Positions 43,755-52,720 of a stretch of DNA of 64,000 bases are shown here, in pieces (within the stretch, counting starts at the first letter, position 1; each line of letters starts with the position of its first letter). The notes beneath the pieces were generated by a model. It was not told the DNA's origin and searched no databases. It worked only from the letters and a program-made list of their open reading frames with translations. A program made the translations under genes and the position numbers. This DNA is from Gloeothece verrucosa PCC 7822. Its GTDB lineage: Bacteria; Cyanobacteriota; Cyanobacteriia; Cyanobacteriales; Microcystaceae. The stretch spans positions 4,704,501 through 4,768,500 of the forward strand of contig NC_014501.1 of assembly GCF_000147335.1 (NCBI RefSeq). The letters run 5' to 3'.

Positions 43755-44915
43755 ATGAGATATGCCCTAGTTCATGAGTGGTTAACCCCGAAAGCCACAG
43801 GCGGTTCCGAATTAGTCGTCAAAGAGATCTTGCGGCACATAGAAGCCGATGTTTATGCGCTGATTGATTTTGAATCGACTAATCCGGATAGCTACCTTTA
43901 CGGGCGCTCCATCGGCAAAACTTTTTTACAACATTTGCCGGGGGCGCGCAATGGAGTGCAAAAATACTTACCCTTACTGCCGTTGGCCATTGAACAGCTA
44001 GATGTACGAGATTATGATGTAATTTTGTCTTCTTCCCACGCGGTGGCCAAGGGGGTTTTGACCACTCCTGAACAACTTCACATCTGCTATTGTCACACGC
44101 CGATGCGTTATGCCTGGGATTTAACCTTTGATTATCTGCAAGCGAGTCCAGCCGGCAGAGGTGTAGCGGGAATTTTGACTCGCTATCTTCTGCATCGCCT
44201 GCGTCAATGGGATGTGATTAGTGCTAATCGAGTGGATTACTTTATTGCCAACTCGAACCATACCGCTCGTCGCATCTGGCGTTGTTATCGCCGCTCGTCT
44301 AAAGTGATTTACCCCCCCGTCGAGTTGGATCGTTTCCCCTTTAAAGCTCAAAAAGAAGATTTTTACTTAACGGTGTGCCGCTTGGTGAGTTATAAAAAAG
44401 TCTCTTTAATCGTAGAGGCTTTTAATCATTTAAAATTGCCATTAGTGATCATTGGGGATGGGCCCGAATTAAATTTTATCCGTCAACGGGCTAAATCGAA
44501 TATAACAATATTAGGGGAACAACCCAATGAAGTGGTAGAAAAATACATGGCATCAGCGAAAGCTTTTGTCTATGCAGCTTGTGAAGATTTTGGCATTGCC
44601 CTAGTTGAAGCACAGGCCTGTGGAACCCCTATAATAGCTTATCAAGGAGGTGGTGCCTTAGAAACGGTTCGAGATATCCGTCAAAATCCCATAAATGGGA
44701 CTGGGATATTCTTTTATCCGCAAACCCCAACCGCGTTAGTGGAATCTGTCGAAACTTTCTTGGAGTTTCAACATCAAATTAGTTCAGATAGTTGTCACTC
44801 GATGGCAACTCAGTTTACAGCAAAAATATTTCAAACGTCCTATCTAGAGTTTTTAGAAGATTGTTGTCGCCACTCCCGTGCGAAAAATTTTTCGAAAAAA
44901 TTTCGATTTTTGTGA
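43755..44915 (+). CDS. Glycosyltransferase family 4
   Basis: 386 residues. The start MRYALVHEWLTPKATGGSEL is typical of GT4 enzymes that add mannose or a similar sugar to a polysaccharide precursor. The C-domain shows VIGDGPELNFIRQRAKSNI, the donor-binding helix VYAACEDFGIALVEAQACGT and PIIAYQGGGALETV (E(x7)E motif). It starts 4 bp after ssb and precedes a sugar-phosphate transferase by 76 bp, so it belongs to an exopolysaccharide block; donor and acceptor cannot be told from sequence. Confidence 0.88.
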   Translation: MRYALVHEWLTPKATGGSELVVKEILRHIEADVYALIDFESTNPDSYLYGRSIGKTFLQHLPGARNGVQKYLPLLPLAIEQLDVRDYDVILSSSHAVAKGVLTTPEQLHICYCHTPMRYAWDLTFDYLQASPAGRGVAGILTRYLLHRLRQWDVISANRVDYFIANSNHTARRIWRCYRRSSKVIYPPVELDRFPFKAQKEDFYLTVCRLVSYKKVSLIVEAFNHLKLPLVIIGDGPELNFIRQRAKSNITILGEQPNEVVEKYMASAKAFVYAACEDFGIALVEAQACGTPIIAYQGGGALETVRDIRQNPINGTGIFFYPQTPTALVESVETFLEFQHQISSDSCHSMATQFTAKIFQTSYLEFLEDCCRHSRAKNFSKKFRFL

Positions 44916-44990
44916 CGAGAGTCGCTCACTTAATCGTCTTCTAGCTTTATGATCGGGACAGTGTGGTGTGATGTGATGTGAAGGAGCAAG

Positions 44991-45722
44991 ATGACTGCTA
45001 ATAGCCAATTCATCTCCGTCAAGGCTTTACAAGCTTTGGTCAGACGAGGTTTCCAACCTCTAGTTTTGCGCTCAAAACCCAAAAGATCGGGGTTAGAAGC
45101 TATAAACGGGGATTTTGCCAAAAGATTGTTTGATATTGTCTTTTCTTCATGGGTTTTAATTTTCTTTTCTCCGCTTTATCTAATTATTGCCTTATTAATT
45201 GCCGTTAGTTCTCCGGGGCCGATTTTCTACATACAGGAACGAGTCGGAAAAAATTATAAACGCTTCGACTGTATCAAGTTTAGAACAATGGTCACTAACG
45301 CTGATGAGATCTTAGAGTCCATGATGGCTAACTCAGAAGAGATGCGTGAAGAGTTTGAAGATAATTTTAAACTCAGAGACGATCCACGAGTAACTTGGAT
45401 TGGAAAATTTTTACGCATAACTAGCTTAGATGAATTTCCTCAATTTTGGAACGTTTTAATGGGGGATATGAGTGTTGTTGGCCCAAGACCTTTAGTTCCA
45501 GAAGAATTATATAAGTACGGAAATCGGATTGATAAAGTGCTGACAATTCAGCCGGGAATTACAGGATTATGGCAAGTTTCTGGGCGCAATGATATTCCTT
45601 ACCCCTTAAGAGTTCAAATGGATGTTTACTACGTAAATTCCCGCAATTTTTTCATGGATTTGTGGGTGATGGTAAAAACCATTGGCGTAGTGGTTTTCCC
45701 TCATAACAATGGAGCTTATTGA
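44991..45722 (+). CDS. Polyprenyl-phosphate sugar-1-phosphate transferase (WcaJ/ExoY type)
   Basis: 243 residues. One hydrophobic segment (LFDIVFSSWVLIFFSPLYLI, about 43-65) is followed by the catalytic domain: SPGPIFYIQERVGKNYKRFD, IKFRTM, LRITSLDEFPQFWNVLMGDM and SVVGPRPLVPEE, then GITGLWQVSGR. It starts exopolysaccharide or O-chain repeat synthesis by loading a sugar phosphate on undecaprenyl phosphate. Shorter than five-TM WcaJ, so of the ExoY/short class. A good terminator lies about 100 bp later. Confidence 0.9.
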   Translation: MTANSQFISVKALQALVRRGFQPLVLRSKPKRSGLEAINGDFAKRLFDIVFSSWVLIFFSPLYLIIALLIAVSSPGPIFYIQERVGKNYKRFDCIKFRTMVTNADEILESMMANSEEMREEFEDNFKLRDDPRVTWIGKFLRITSLDEFPQFWNVLMGDMSVVGPRPLVPEELYKYGNRIDKVLTIQPGITGLWQVSGRNDIPYPLRVQMDVYYVNSRNFFMDLWVMVKTIGVVVFPHNNGAY

Positions 45723-45823
45723 GGAATAAGTATTACTCAATTTTCACAAGGTTTTGGAATGGCTTTTAGCTAAACAGAACCCATCTAAAAATTATTGCTG
45801 AAAAAATCCAGAAATTTCGCTAA

Positions 45824-45861
45824 CAAGGCAAAGGATTCCTCTTTTTGCCTTGTATTTTTTT
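45824..45861 (+). terminator. Rho-independent terminator after the sugar transferase gene
   Basis: CAAGGCAAA (45824-45832) and TTTGCCTTG (45844-45852) pair perfectly and are followed by TATTTTTTT. It lies in the 328-bp gap before gmd; the rest of that gap is very AT-rich and shows no gene. Confidence 0.8.
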
Positions 45862-46050
45862 CAAGCCTTCCTTGGCTCTCGTGAATTCGTCTGGAGAATA
45901 AATTAAGCAAAATATTGTGTATAATTGCATAAAATTGCTATAAAAATTAATATAAATTTATTAAAGAAAGAATTTAATTGAATTTAAGAAAATGATAAAT
46001 TAAATTTAAGTAGGTATTTTGCATTAGACAACCTCTGAGGATCATTAAAC

Positions 46051-47133
46051 ATGACTCAAGCAAAGACGGCTTTAATTACTGGTATTACTGGACAAGATGG
46101 TTCTTACTTAAGTGAGTTACTATTAGAAAAAGGCTATCAAGTTCATGGAATTATCCGTCGCACTTCCACCTTCAATACAGACCGCATTGATCATATATAT
46201 GTCGATCCCCATAACTCAGAAGCACGACTATTTCTACATTATGGAGATTTAACCGATGGGACAACCCTGCGGAGGATTTTAGAACAAGTTCAACCGATAG
46301 AAATTTATAACTTAGGGGCCCAATCTCATGTGCGTGTGAGTTTTGACTCACCAGAATACACAGCCGACTCAGTGGGAATGGGAACACTACGATTACTAGA
46401 AGCAATTCGAGATTATCAACATCGCACAGGCATAGAAGTGCGTTTTTATCAAGCGGGTTCATCGGAAATGTTTGGCAAAGTCCAAGAAATCCCGCAAAAA
46501 GAAACAACCCCATTCTATCCCCGCAGTCCCTATGCCTGTGCCAAAGTTTATGCTCACTGGCAAACCCTTAACTATCGTGAATCTTATGGAATGTTTGCCT
46601 GTAATGGAATACTCTTTAACCATGAATCCCCAAGGCGGGGTGAAACCTTTGTGACTCGCAAAATTACCAGAGCCATCGCCCGTATTTTGGCCGGACAACA
46701 GAAAAAACTCTATTTAGGTAATCTAGATTCTAAACGGGACTGGGGTTATGCTAAAGATTATGTTAAAGCTATGTGGCTAATGCTACAGCAACAAGAACCT
46801 GATGATTATGTCGTTGCTACTAATGAAACCCATTCCATCAAAGAATTTCTAGAAATTGCCTTTAAATTCGTTAATCTCGATTGGCAAGACTATGTAGAAT
46901 TCGATGAGCGCTATTTACGCCCGGCTGAGGTGGATTTATTGATCGGAGATTCCTCTAAAGCTAGAACTAAGCTCGGTTGGCAACCCTCAGTCACTTTTGA
47001 AGAATTAGTTCATTTAATGGTAGAAGCTGATCTAGCGGCTTTAGACATCCCCATCGCCAAGGGAAATCATAGTGAACACTTTTTAGCCGATACGGCTTAT
47101 ATTCGTCATGAGACGAGAACCACCATAGATTAA
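46051..47133 (+). CDS. gmd: GDP-mannose 4,6-dehydratase
   Basis: 360 residues. It converts GDP-mannose to GDP-4-keto-6-deoxymannose. Seen: the NADP-binding TGITGQDGSYLSELLLEKGY, IIRRTSTFNTDRI, YNLGAQSHVRVSFDSPEYTA, the catalytic Ser/Thr region AGSSEMFGKV, YACAK (YxxxK) and LFNHESPRRGETFVTRKITR, all specific for Gmd. It is followed 37 bp later by GDP-fucose synthase, so the pair makes GDP-L-fucose for the polysaccharide block just upstream. Confidence 0.95.
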   Translation: MTQAKTALITGITGQDGSYLSELLLEKGYQVHGIIRRTSTFNTDRIDHIYVDPHNSEARLFLHYGDLTDGTTLRRILEQVQPIEIYNLGAQSHVRVSFDSPEYTADSVGMGTLRLLEAIRDYQHRTGIEVRFYQAGSSEMFGKVQEIPQKETTPFYPRSPYACAKVYAHWQTLNYRESYGMFACNGILFNHESPRRGETFVTRKITRAIARILAGQQKKLYLGNLDSKRDWGYAKDYVKAMWLMLQQQEPDDYVVATNETHSIKEFLEIAFKFVNLDWQDYVEFDERYLRPAEVDLLIGDSSKARTKLGWQPSVTFEELVHLMVEADLAALDIPIAKGNHSEHFLADTAYIRHETRTTID

Positions 47134-47170
47134 ATTAATCACAGTAAGCCAACTAATAAGGGGAGAAATC

Positions 47171-48109
47171 ATGCTGAATCTCAGTGAAAAACGGATTGTC
47201 GTCACTGGTGGGGCCGGATTTTTAGGACGACAAGTGGTTGAACAACTTTTAATCGCTGGAGCTAAGGCTGATCAAATTACGATTCCTCGTTCTCACTCTT
47301 GTGATTTGCGAGTGCTAGATCATTGTCAAAGGGCGGTTACTGGACAGGATATTATCATTCACTTAGCCGCTCATGTCGGAGGGATTGGATTAAATCGAGA
47401 AAAACCGGCAGAGTTATTTTACGATAACTTAATGATGGGGACTCAACTGATTCATGCTGCCTACTGTGCAGGGGTAGAAAAATTTGTCTGTGTGGGGACC
47501 ATTTGTGCCTATCCTAAATTTACGCCCGTCCCTTTTTCTGAAGATGACCTTTGGAACGGCTATCCTGAAGAAACGAATGCGCCTTATGGCATCGCAAAAA
47601 AGGCTTTATTAGTTCAACTTCAATCTTATCGTCAGCAATATGGCTTTAATGGGATTTATCTTCTGCCCGTCAATTTATATGGTCCTGAAGATAATTTTGA
47701 CCCCAATAGTTCTCATGTTATTCCGGCTTTAATTCGTAAAGTTTACGAAGCTCAACAAAAGGGGGAAAAGCAGATTCCCGTCTGGGGTGATGGGAGTCCT
47801 ACTCGTGAGTTTCTTTATTCTACTGATGCCGCTAGAGGAATTGTCATGGCCACTCAGTCTTATGATCAATCTTTACCCGTTAACTTAGGAACAAATTTTG
47901 AAGTCTCTATTCGGGACCTAGTGGAGATGATTTGTGAGTTAATGGGATTTAAAGGGGAAATTGTTTGGCAAACCGATAAGCCCAATGGTCAACCCCGCCG
48001 TTGTCTTGATACTAGATTAGCCCGAGAAAAATTTGGTTTTGTTGCTCAAATGGACTTTAAAGAAGGACTAAAAAATACAATTGAATGGTATAGACAGCAT
48101 CCGGGATAA
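47171..48109 (+). CDS. fcl: GDP-L-fucose synthase
   Basis: 312 residues. It epimerises and reduces the Gmd product to GDP-L-fucose with NADPH. Seen: RIVVTGGAGFLGRQVVEQLL, HLAAHVGGIGLNREKPAELF, the catalytic Cys/Ser segment GTICAYPKFTPVPFSEDDLW, PYGIAKKALLVQ (YxxxK) and NLYGPEDNFDPNSSHVIPAL. Preceded by a ribosome site (AGGGGAG-like) and co-transcribed with gmd. A short GGAGGG/CCCTCC hairpin follows. Homologues are also named wcaG. Confidence 0.93.
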   Translation: MLNLSEKRIVVTGGAGFLGRQVVEQLLIAGAKADQITIPRSHSCDLRVLDHCQRAVTGQDIIIHLAAHVGGIGLNREKPAELFYDNLMMGTQLIHAAYCAGVEKFVCVGTICAYPKFTPVPFSEDDLWNGYPEETNAPYGIAKKALLVQLQSYRQQYGFNGIYLLPVNLYGPEDNFDPNSSHVIPALIRKVYEAQQKGEKQIPVWGDGSPTREFLYSTDAARGIVMATQSYDQSLPVNLGTNFEVSIRDLVEMICELMGFKGEIVWQTDKPNGQPRRCLDTRLAREKFGFVAQMDFKEGLKNTIEWYRQHPG

Positions 48110-48118
48110 ATGGGTTAG

Positions 48119-48139
48119 GGAGGGTTAAAACAGCCCTCC
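48119..48139 (+). terminator. Short hairpin after GDP-fucose synthase gene
   Basis: GGAGGG (48119-48124) and CCCTCC (48134-48139) pair perfectly around TTAAAACAG, 10 bp after the stop. No clear U-run follows. Confidence 0.4.
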
Positions 48140-48299
48140 TGATATAACCTAATTAATTTTGGCGAAGCTCTTAAAATTTCTTTACATTGACCTAGAGCTT
48201 ACGGGGAAAATCATAGAGAGAAATGTGATCAAAAGAAGGGTTCTCTAAAGGGTACTTTTTTGATAAATATAAAACATTGACCTAGTCTCGTGACTAACC

Positions 48300-48644
48300 A
48301 TGACCCAACTAACACTCAACTTGATTCAAGGTGCTGTAAGTTTTAGTTTTACAGTAGAGGCAGCACTCTCCCTAAAACAAGAAATTAATCAATTAATGGA
48401 AAGCTTAAAAGCGATCGCGGTCAATACTTCTACTGGAGGTAAGCCAACTCCTAAAAAAGCGATGGAATACCGCCATACCGGGGAAGTCTTTCTAGAAGTC
48501 TTTTGTAACCCGAACATTTATCCGAGTCCTTTTGCGGCTAAAGTCTTGCTAACGGTTCGTGATGAGCGTATTCGTTTAACCACAGAAGCCGAATTGACTC
48601 GTCTTATCGAAGATCTCGAGCAATATTTAGAACAAGCGGCTTAA
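48300..48644 (+). CDS. Conserved hypothetical protein
   Basis: 114 residues, soluble. MTQLTLNLIQGAVSFSFTVE suggests a short strand-rich start, then a helix (ALSLKQEINQLMESLKAIAV), a linker and LLTVRDERIRLTTEAELTRL then IEDLEQYLEQAA. I do not recognise a named family. A HIP1 site (48411-48418) lies inside the gene. It is bounded by the GDP-fucose genes and the DUF4327 pair and is probably transcribed alone. Confidence 0.6.
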   Translation: MTQLTLNLIQGAVSFSFTVEAALSLKQEINQLMESLKAIAVNTSTGGKPTPKKAMEYRHTGEVFLEVFCNPNIYPSPFAAKVLLTVRDERIRLTTEAELTRLIEDLEQYLEQAA

Positions 48645-48684
48645 AAGGGCTTGCTGTTTCCCCTCCTAAAATGAAAAAAAGAAA

Positions 48685-48732
48685 TTGACTGAACAAAAAG
48701 TCCGTAGCTTAATTGACCTACTGTTCAGTCAA
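48685..48732. repeat. 11-bp perfect inverted repeat
   Basis: TTGACTGAACA (48685-48695) and TGTTCAGTCAA (48722-48732) are exact complements 26 bp apart, 40 bp after the hypothetical gene. A second hairpin ACAACT/AGTTGT follows at about 48745-48762. It could be a terminator, a MITE remnant or an operator; no second copy was found in the window. Confidence 0.5.
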
Positions 48733-48917
48733 ATCCATGACTAACAACTCTAGTTAGTTGTCTTCTAACATAAGTATTGCAAACGCTTTGTCTAACTCAG
48801 ATGACAAAATACTAATCAATAATTCAATCGAGGAACTTACCGACCTTTTTTCTCGTTCTTAATAAAGTTAAATAAAATAGCTACCTCGACTTTAATGATC
48901 TCTGTTAATTATTAGGT

Positions 48918-49160
48918 TTAGTCATCAGTCCAAGTTTCAGGGGCAATGAGATCACTAATGCGATCACGCAACAAATAATCACATCTTTCTAGTTCACACT
49001 CAACCTCTACCCATTCCCGAGCCGGAATATATTGACACAGAACATAGATAGGCTGTTGACGACTGATGACTCCTTGAGCGACTAATTGACGGGCTTCTTC
49101 CTGGATCACTTCAATGGTATAGTGGCTAATTTGAAGGGAGGATACTGCTTGACTGCTCAT
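48918..49160 (-). CDS. DUF4327 family protein, copy A
   Basis: 80 residues. The core HYTIEVIQEEARQLVAQGVI, SRQQPIYVLCQYIPAREWVE and CELERCDYLLRDRISDLI matches the cyanobacterial DUF4327 family. Highly similar to copy B at 49479-49721, so the two arose by tandem duplication. Soluble and acidic; function unknown. The two copies lie on the same strand 318 bp apart, each with room for its own promoter. Confidence 0.8.
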   Translation of the reverse strand: MSSQAVSSLQISHYTIEVIQEEARQLVAQGVISRQQPIYVLCQYIPAREWVEVECELERCDYLLRDRISDLIAPETWTDD

Positions 49161-49354
49161 AAATTACCAACCTGTTTAAGTAGTTTATAGACTAACCCCG
49201 ATTGCTTAATCCTTTTTGGATCTCTTAGCGATCCCCATTTTTTTTGTATACTTAGTTACAATCTTTTGGCATTTTTAGACGAAAGCTAGAAAATTTAGGT
49301 TTTTCTTAAGATTTCTCTAACTTTTTCTTGAAAATTTTACCCTTCAGTCTTTTA

Positions 49355-49376
49355 GCCCTAGTTTGTGGACTAGGGC
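49355..49376. repeat. 8-bp hairpin between the two DUF4327 genes
   Basis: GCCCTAGT (49355-49362) and ACTAGGGC (49369-49376) pair perfectly around TTGTGG. It is about 100 bp beyond the stop of copy B and may end its transcript, though no U-run follows in that direction. The remainder of this 318-bp gap shows nothing else. Confidence 0.45.
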
Positions 49377-49478
49377 AGGTGATTCAGAAAGATTGTGCTT
49401 ATCCAAGGCAGTGTACAAGGGTATACTACAGTGTTCAAGTTCGGTATCAGCAGGAGAAACTGCTTATGAGAAATTTAA

Positions 49479-49721
49479 TTAATCATTATCCCAACATTCA
49501 GAAGCGATTAAATCTCCTATTTGGTCCCGTAGCAGGTAATCACATCTTTCTAATTCGCATTCTACATAAACCCACTCGCGAGGCGGGATATATTGACAAA
49601 GAACATAAATCGGCTGATGACGGCTGACGGTTCCATGTTCCACCAGTTGACGAACTTCTTCCTTGATCATCTTGATGGAGTAATGAAACGTTGAAGCCGA
49701 TGCCAGTGTACTAACACTCAT
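49479..49721 (-). CDS. DUF4327 family protein, copy B
   Basis: 80 residues, aligned without gaps to copy A. Differences concentrate in the first 12 residues (MSVSTLASASTF) and scattered surface positions (IKMIKEEVRQLVEHGTVSRH); QPIYVLCQYIP and ECELERCDYLLRD are identical. Function unknown. Being the upstream copy, its promoter would be in the 307-bp gap before the nitrilase-fold gene, which runs the other way. Confidence 0.8.
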   Translation of the reverse strand: MSVSTLASASTFHYSIKMIKEEVRQLVEHGTVSRHQPIYVLCQYIPPREWVYVECELERCDYLLRDQIGDLIASECWDND

Positions 49722-50028
49722 GAGAAGTTACCTATCAACTAACAAGACCTATGATTTATCATAATCCAATTGCTCAAAAGAATAAAGCGATTTCTTGCTG
49801 TATCGTTAATTACAATTTCTTATCTTTTTAGCAAAGTGCTATCCGGTAAGGGTTAGAAATGCCTAGACTGATTTTAAAAACCCGATGACAAAACTTAAAA
49901 TTCTATCTGGCGATAGTGTGGTAATCTAGCCGCTCGTCTACTGCCCTTGTATTCACCCTAGCATTTTTACCAAAAGATGTGCCAAGGAAAACTAGGCTGA
50001 TCTATATTGAGTAAAAATCCGATCAACT
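49722..50028. other. 307-bp divergent intergenic region, nothing identified
   Basis: Lies between the starts of DUF4327 copy B (-) and the nitrilase-fold gene (+), so it must carry two promoters. I see no clear -35/-10 pair, no NtcA motif GTAN8TAC and no repeat. Confidence 0.45.
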
Positions 50029-51075
50029 GTGATGTCAAACTCTATAGAACAGATCGATGCTTATATTGCCTTAGCGCTACAAGTTACTTGTCATGGGGTG
50101 AACCAGGCCACTAACGCCACCGAGGCGCGAAAAATCATGCAGGAGAGTATCAAACGTATTGGACAACAAATTAGTGCCGCCAAAGCTTTTATTGGGCCTA
50201 ATTGCCGTTTAGTGTTGCTCCCTGAATATGTACTCACCAGTTTTCCAATGGGAGAGTCGATCACCGACTGGGCAAAAAAAGCCTGTTTAGAGATGGCTGA
50301 TCCCCTCTACCAAGAATTAGGACAGATAGCCAGCAAAAATAACCTCTTTTTGGCCGGCAACGCCTACGAACTCGATGACAATTTTCCTAATATTTATTTT
50401 CAAACCTGTTTTGTCATCGATCCCACTGGCTCAATCATTTTACGCTACCGTCGGCTCAATTCTATGTTTTCTCCTACCCCTGGAGATGTCTTAGAGCGTT
50501 ATTTAGAGTGTTATGGCGTAGAGGGAATGTTTCCGGTGGCAAAAACCCCCATCGGCAATCTAGCCGCCGTTGCTTCCGATGAAATTTTATTTCCCGAAGT
50601 CGCTCGAAGTTTAGCCATGCGGGGAGCAGAAATCATCCTTCATCCTACCTCAGAAGTGTTTGGCAATGCACGAGCGCCTAAAGAAGCGGCTAAACTTTGC
50701 CGCGCGGTTGAAAATATGGCTTATGTCATTAGTGCCAATACAGCCGGTATTAGCGGAACAGCGATCGCGGCTTCTTCTGTGGATGGAGGGTCGAAAATCA
50801 TCGATTATCGGGGACTGGTATTAGCCGAAACCGACACCGGAGAAAGTATGGCCGCTTATGCGGATATTGATCTGGCGGCACTGCGGCGCTATCGTCGTCA
50901 ACTCGGGATGAAAAATTTACTAGCTCGTCACCGCAGCCAAATTTATCCTCAACAATATGAAAACCCCAACTTTTACCCCAATAATACGATGCTAACAGGA
51001 GAAATTGAGCGCAGCCATTTTATCAATACTCAACGAGAAACCATTGAACGTTTAACAAAATTAGGAATCATATAA
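50029..51075 (+). CDS. Nitrilase-superfamily protein lacking the catalytic cysteine
   Basis: 348 residues with the alpha-beta-beta-alpha nitrilase fold. The catalytic Glu is in place (VLLPEYVLTSF, E66). The usual YRK segment reads ILRYRRLN, so the Lys is Arg142; the nucleophile segment, normally like AICYDxRFPE, reads AAVASDEILFPEVA, placing Ser183 where the Cys should be. The rest of the fold (GAEIILHPTSEVFG; ENMAYVISANTAGI) is well kept. So it may be a non-hydrolytic member or an enzyme with changed chemistry. The aldehyde dehydrogenase gene starts 11 bp later. It heads the + operon of the cluster. Confidence 0.8.
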   Translation: MMSNSIEQIDAYIALALQVTCHGVNQATNATEARKIMQESIKRIGQQISAAKAFIGPNCRLVLLPEYVLTSFPMGESITDWAKKACLEMADPLYQELGQIASKNNLFLAGNAYELDDNFPNIYFQTCFVIDPTGSIILRYRRLNSMFSPTPGDVLERYLECYGVEGMFPVAKTPIGNLAAVASDEILFPEVARSLAMRGAEIILHPTSEVFGNARAPKEAAKLCRAVENMAYVISANTAGISGTAIAASSVDGGSKIIDYRGLVLAETDTGESMAAYADIDLAALRRYRRQLGMKNLLARHRSQIYPQQYENPNFYPNNTMLTGEIERSHFINTQRETIERLTKLGII

Positions 51076-51085
51076 ATTTTAATGA

Positions 51086-52501
51086 ATGGATACTTCAATA
51101 CCAATTCGTAACCCCCGAAATGGAAAAATCGATTACACCATCACGCCGCCAACAGAGCAACAATTGACTGATCTGTGTGGGCATCTACGACAACATCAAA
51201 AACAATGGGTTTTAGGCGGACTCCAGCAACGAATCGAAGTTTTACAAACTTGGAAACAAGCAATAAAAGCTGATCAAGCCGAACTTTTAGAGGCTTTAAT
51301 CACTGATACGGGCAGAAAATCCGAATCAATTTTAGAAATAGACTCTTTGATTTCTGGGATTGATCGCTGGTGTCGTTTAGCCCCTCAATTACTGGCCCCA
51401 GAAGCAGAACGGACTACCGCTATTCCTTTTATTAACCTACAACATCAATCTATTGCTTATCCTTTGGTGGGGGTTATCAGTCCTTGGAATTTCCCGTTAC
51501 TCTTGTCTACGATTGATACAATTCCAGCTTTAATGGCAGGATGTGCCGTAATCGTCAAACCCAGTGAAATTGCTCCTCGTTTCATTCAACCTTTAATTAA
51601 AACTATTAGCACTGTTCCCTTATTGCGGGATGTTTTAGCCTATATTGAAGGAGCAGCAGAAACGGGGGCGAATTTAATCCAAAAGGTAGATTTAATTTGT
51701 TTTACCGGGAGTGTAGCCACCGGCAAAAAAGTAGCCGCCGCAGCCGCTAAACAGTTTATTCCTGCCTTTTTAGAATTGGGAGGAAAAGATGCCGCCATTG
51801 TTTTAGAATCCGCTAATCTTGAAGAAGCCACATCAGCAATTTTATGGGGATCAGTGGTTAATAATGGGCAATCTTGTTTATCTTTAGAACGGGTTTATGT
51901 AGCCGAGTCTATTTTTGAATCTTTTGTCGAACAACTAACAGCAAAAGCCCAAAGACTTAAACTCGCTTATCCCACCTTTGAAGATGGACAAATTGGCCCC
52001 ATTATATCAGCTTCTCAAGCAGAAATTATGGCAACTCATTTAGAAGATGCCCGTTATAAGGGGGCAAAAATCCATTGTGGCGGAGAAGTAGAACTGTTAG
52101 AAGGGGGGTTTTGGTGTCTTCCTACTGTGTTGAGTGAGGTTAATCATTCGATGAAAATTATGAGTGAGGAAACGTTTGGCCCCATTATGCCGGTGATGGC
52201 TTTTTCAAGTGTTGAAGAGGGAATTAGATTAGCCAATGATAGTATTTATGGATTAAGTGCGGCCGTTTTTGCCGCTTCTACTGAGGAAGCTTTAGCGGTG
52301 GCGGCTGATTTAGAGGCAGGAGCAATTAGTATTAATGATGCCGGCTTAACGGCTTTTATTCATGAAGGAGAGAAGAATTCTTTTAAGTTTTCGGGGTTAG
52401 GAGGTTCTCGCATGGGGGCGGCGGCTTTGCAACGATTTAGGCGTAAAAAAGCTTTGTTAGTAAAAACTCAATCGATGGCTGATCCTTGGTGGTTTAAGTA
52501 A
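51086..52501 (+). CDS. Aldehyde dehydrogenase family protein
   Basis: 471 residues. Seen: GVISPWNFPLLLSTIDTIPA and MAGCAVIVKPSEIAPRF, the NAD-domain FTGSVATGKKVAAAAAK, the general base in FLELGGKDAAIVLESA, the catalytic Cys in NNGQSCLSLERVYV (C264) and EETFGPIMPVMAF. All essential residues are present, so it should oxidise an aldehyde to an acid with NAD(P)+. The substrate is unknown; context suggests a semialdehyde of a small nitrogenous compound (inference). Tightly linked to the nitrilase-fold gene; a repeat element follows. Confidence 0.9.
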   Translation: MDTSIPIRNPRNGKIDYTITPPTEQQLTDLCGHLRQHQKQWVLGGLQQRIEVLQTWKQAIKADQAELLEALITDTGRKSESILEIDSLISGIDRWCRLAPQLLAPEAERTTAIPFINLQHQSIAYPLVGVISPWNFPLLLSTIDTIPALMAGCAVIVKPSEIAPRFIQPLIKTISTVPLLRDVLAYIEGAAETGANLIQKVDLICFTGSVATGKKVAAAAAKQFIPAFLELGGKDAAIVLESANLEEATSAILWGSVVNNGQSCLSLERVYVAESIFESFVEQLTAKAQRLKLAYPTFEDGQIGPIISASQAEIMATHLEDARYKGAKIHCGGEVELLEGGFWCLPTVLSEVNHSMKIMSEETFGPIMPVMAFSSVEEGIRLANDSIYGLSAAVFAASTEEALAVAADLEAGAISINDAGLTAFIHEGEKNSFKFSGLGGSRMGAAALQRFRRKKALLVKTQSMADPWWFK

Positions 52502-52516
52502 AGTTTATTAATTCTC

Positions 52517-52646
52517 ACACCCTGAAGGGTGCAGCTACACGAACAAAGCCTGCCGACGCAGGCTTCAAGGTTTAATATTTATTATTAATAAATACTTTAG
52601 TCCGCGCAGGCGGGCTTCGCTCGTATAGCTGCACCTTTTAAGGTGT
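52517..52646. repeat. 130-bp inverted-repeat element related to the 15189 MITE core
   Basis: The first 26 bp and the complement of the last 26 bp agree at 22 positions; both contain GGTGCAGCTA. Inside are AGCCTGC/GCAGGCT and GCGCAGGCGGGC blocks, a GCTCGTATAGCTGC arm and an AT-rich middle, as in the core of the element at 15189-15365. No flanking target duplication is visible here. Confidence 0.7.
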
Positions 52647-52720
52647 CAGTGCTAAAAAATAGGGTTCACAACTCAAATAAAAACACGATATAATAAATAA
52701 TCAAAAAACTGCGATAAAAT

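Noticed and set aside
48769..48870. Possible 34-codon reading frame starting with TTG and ending SRS
   Set aside because: No ribosome site, no recognisable family and a poor start; chance open frame in AT-rich DNA is more likely.
49328..49627. 99-codon + strand frame overlapping DUF4327 copy B
   Set aside because: It is the antisense shadow of a conserved gene, and its own N-part crosses a hairpin.
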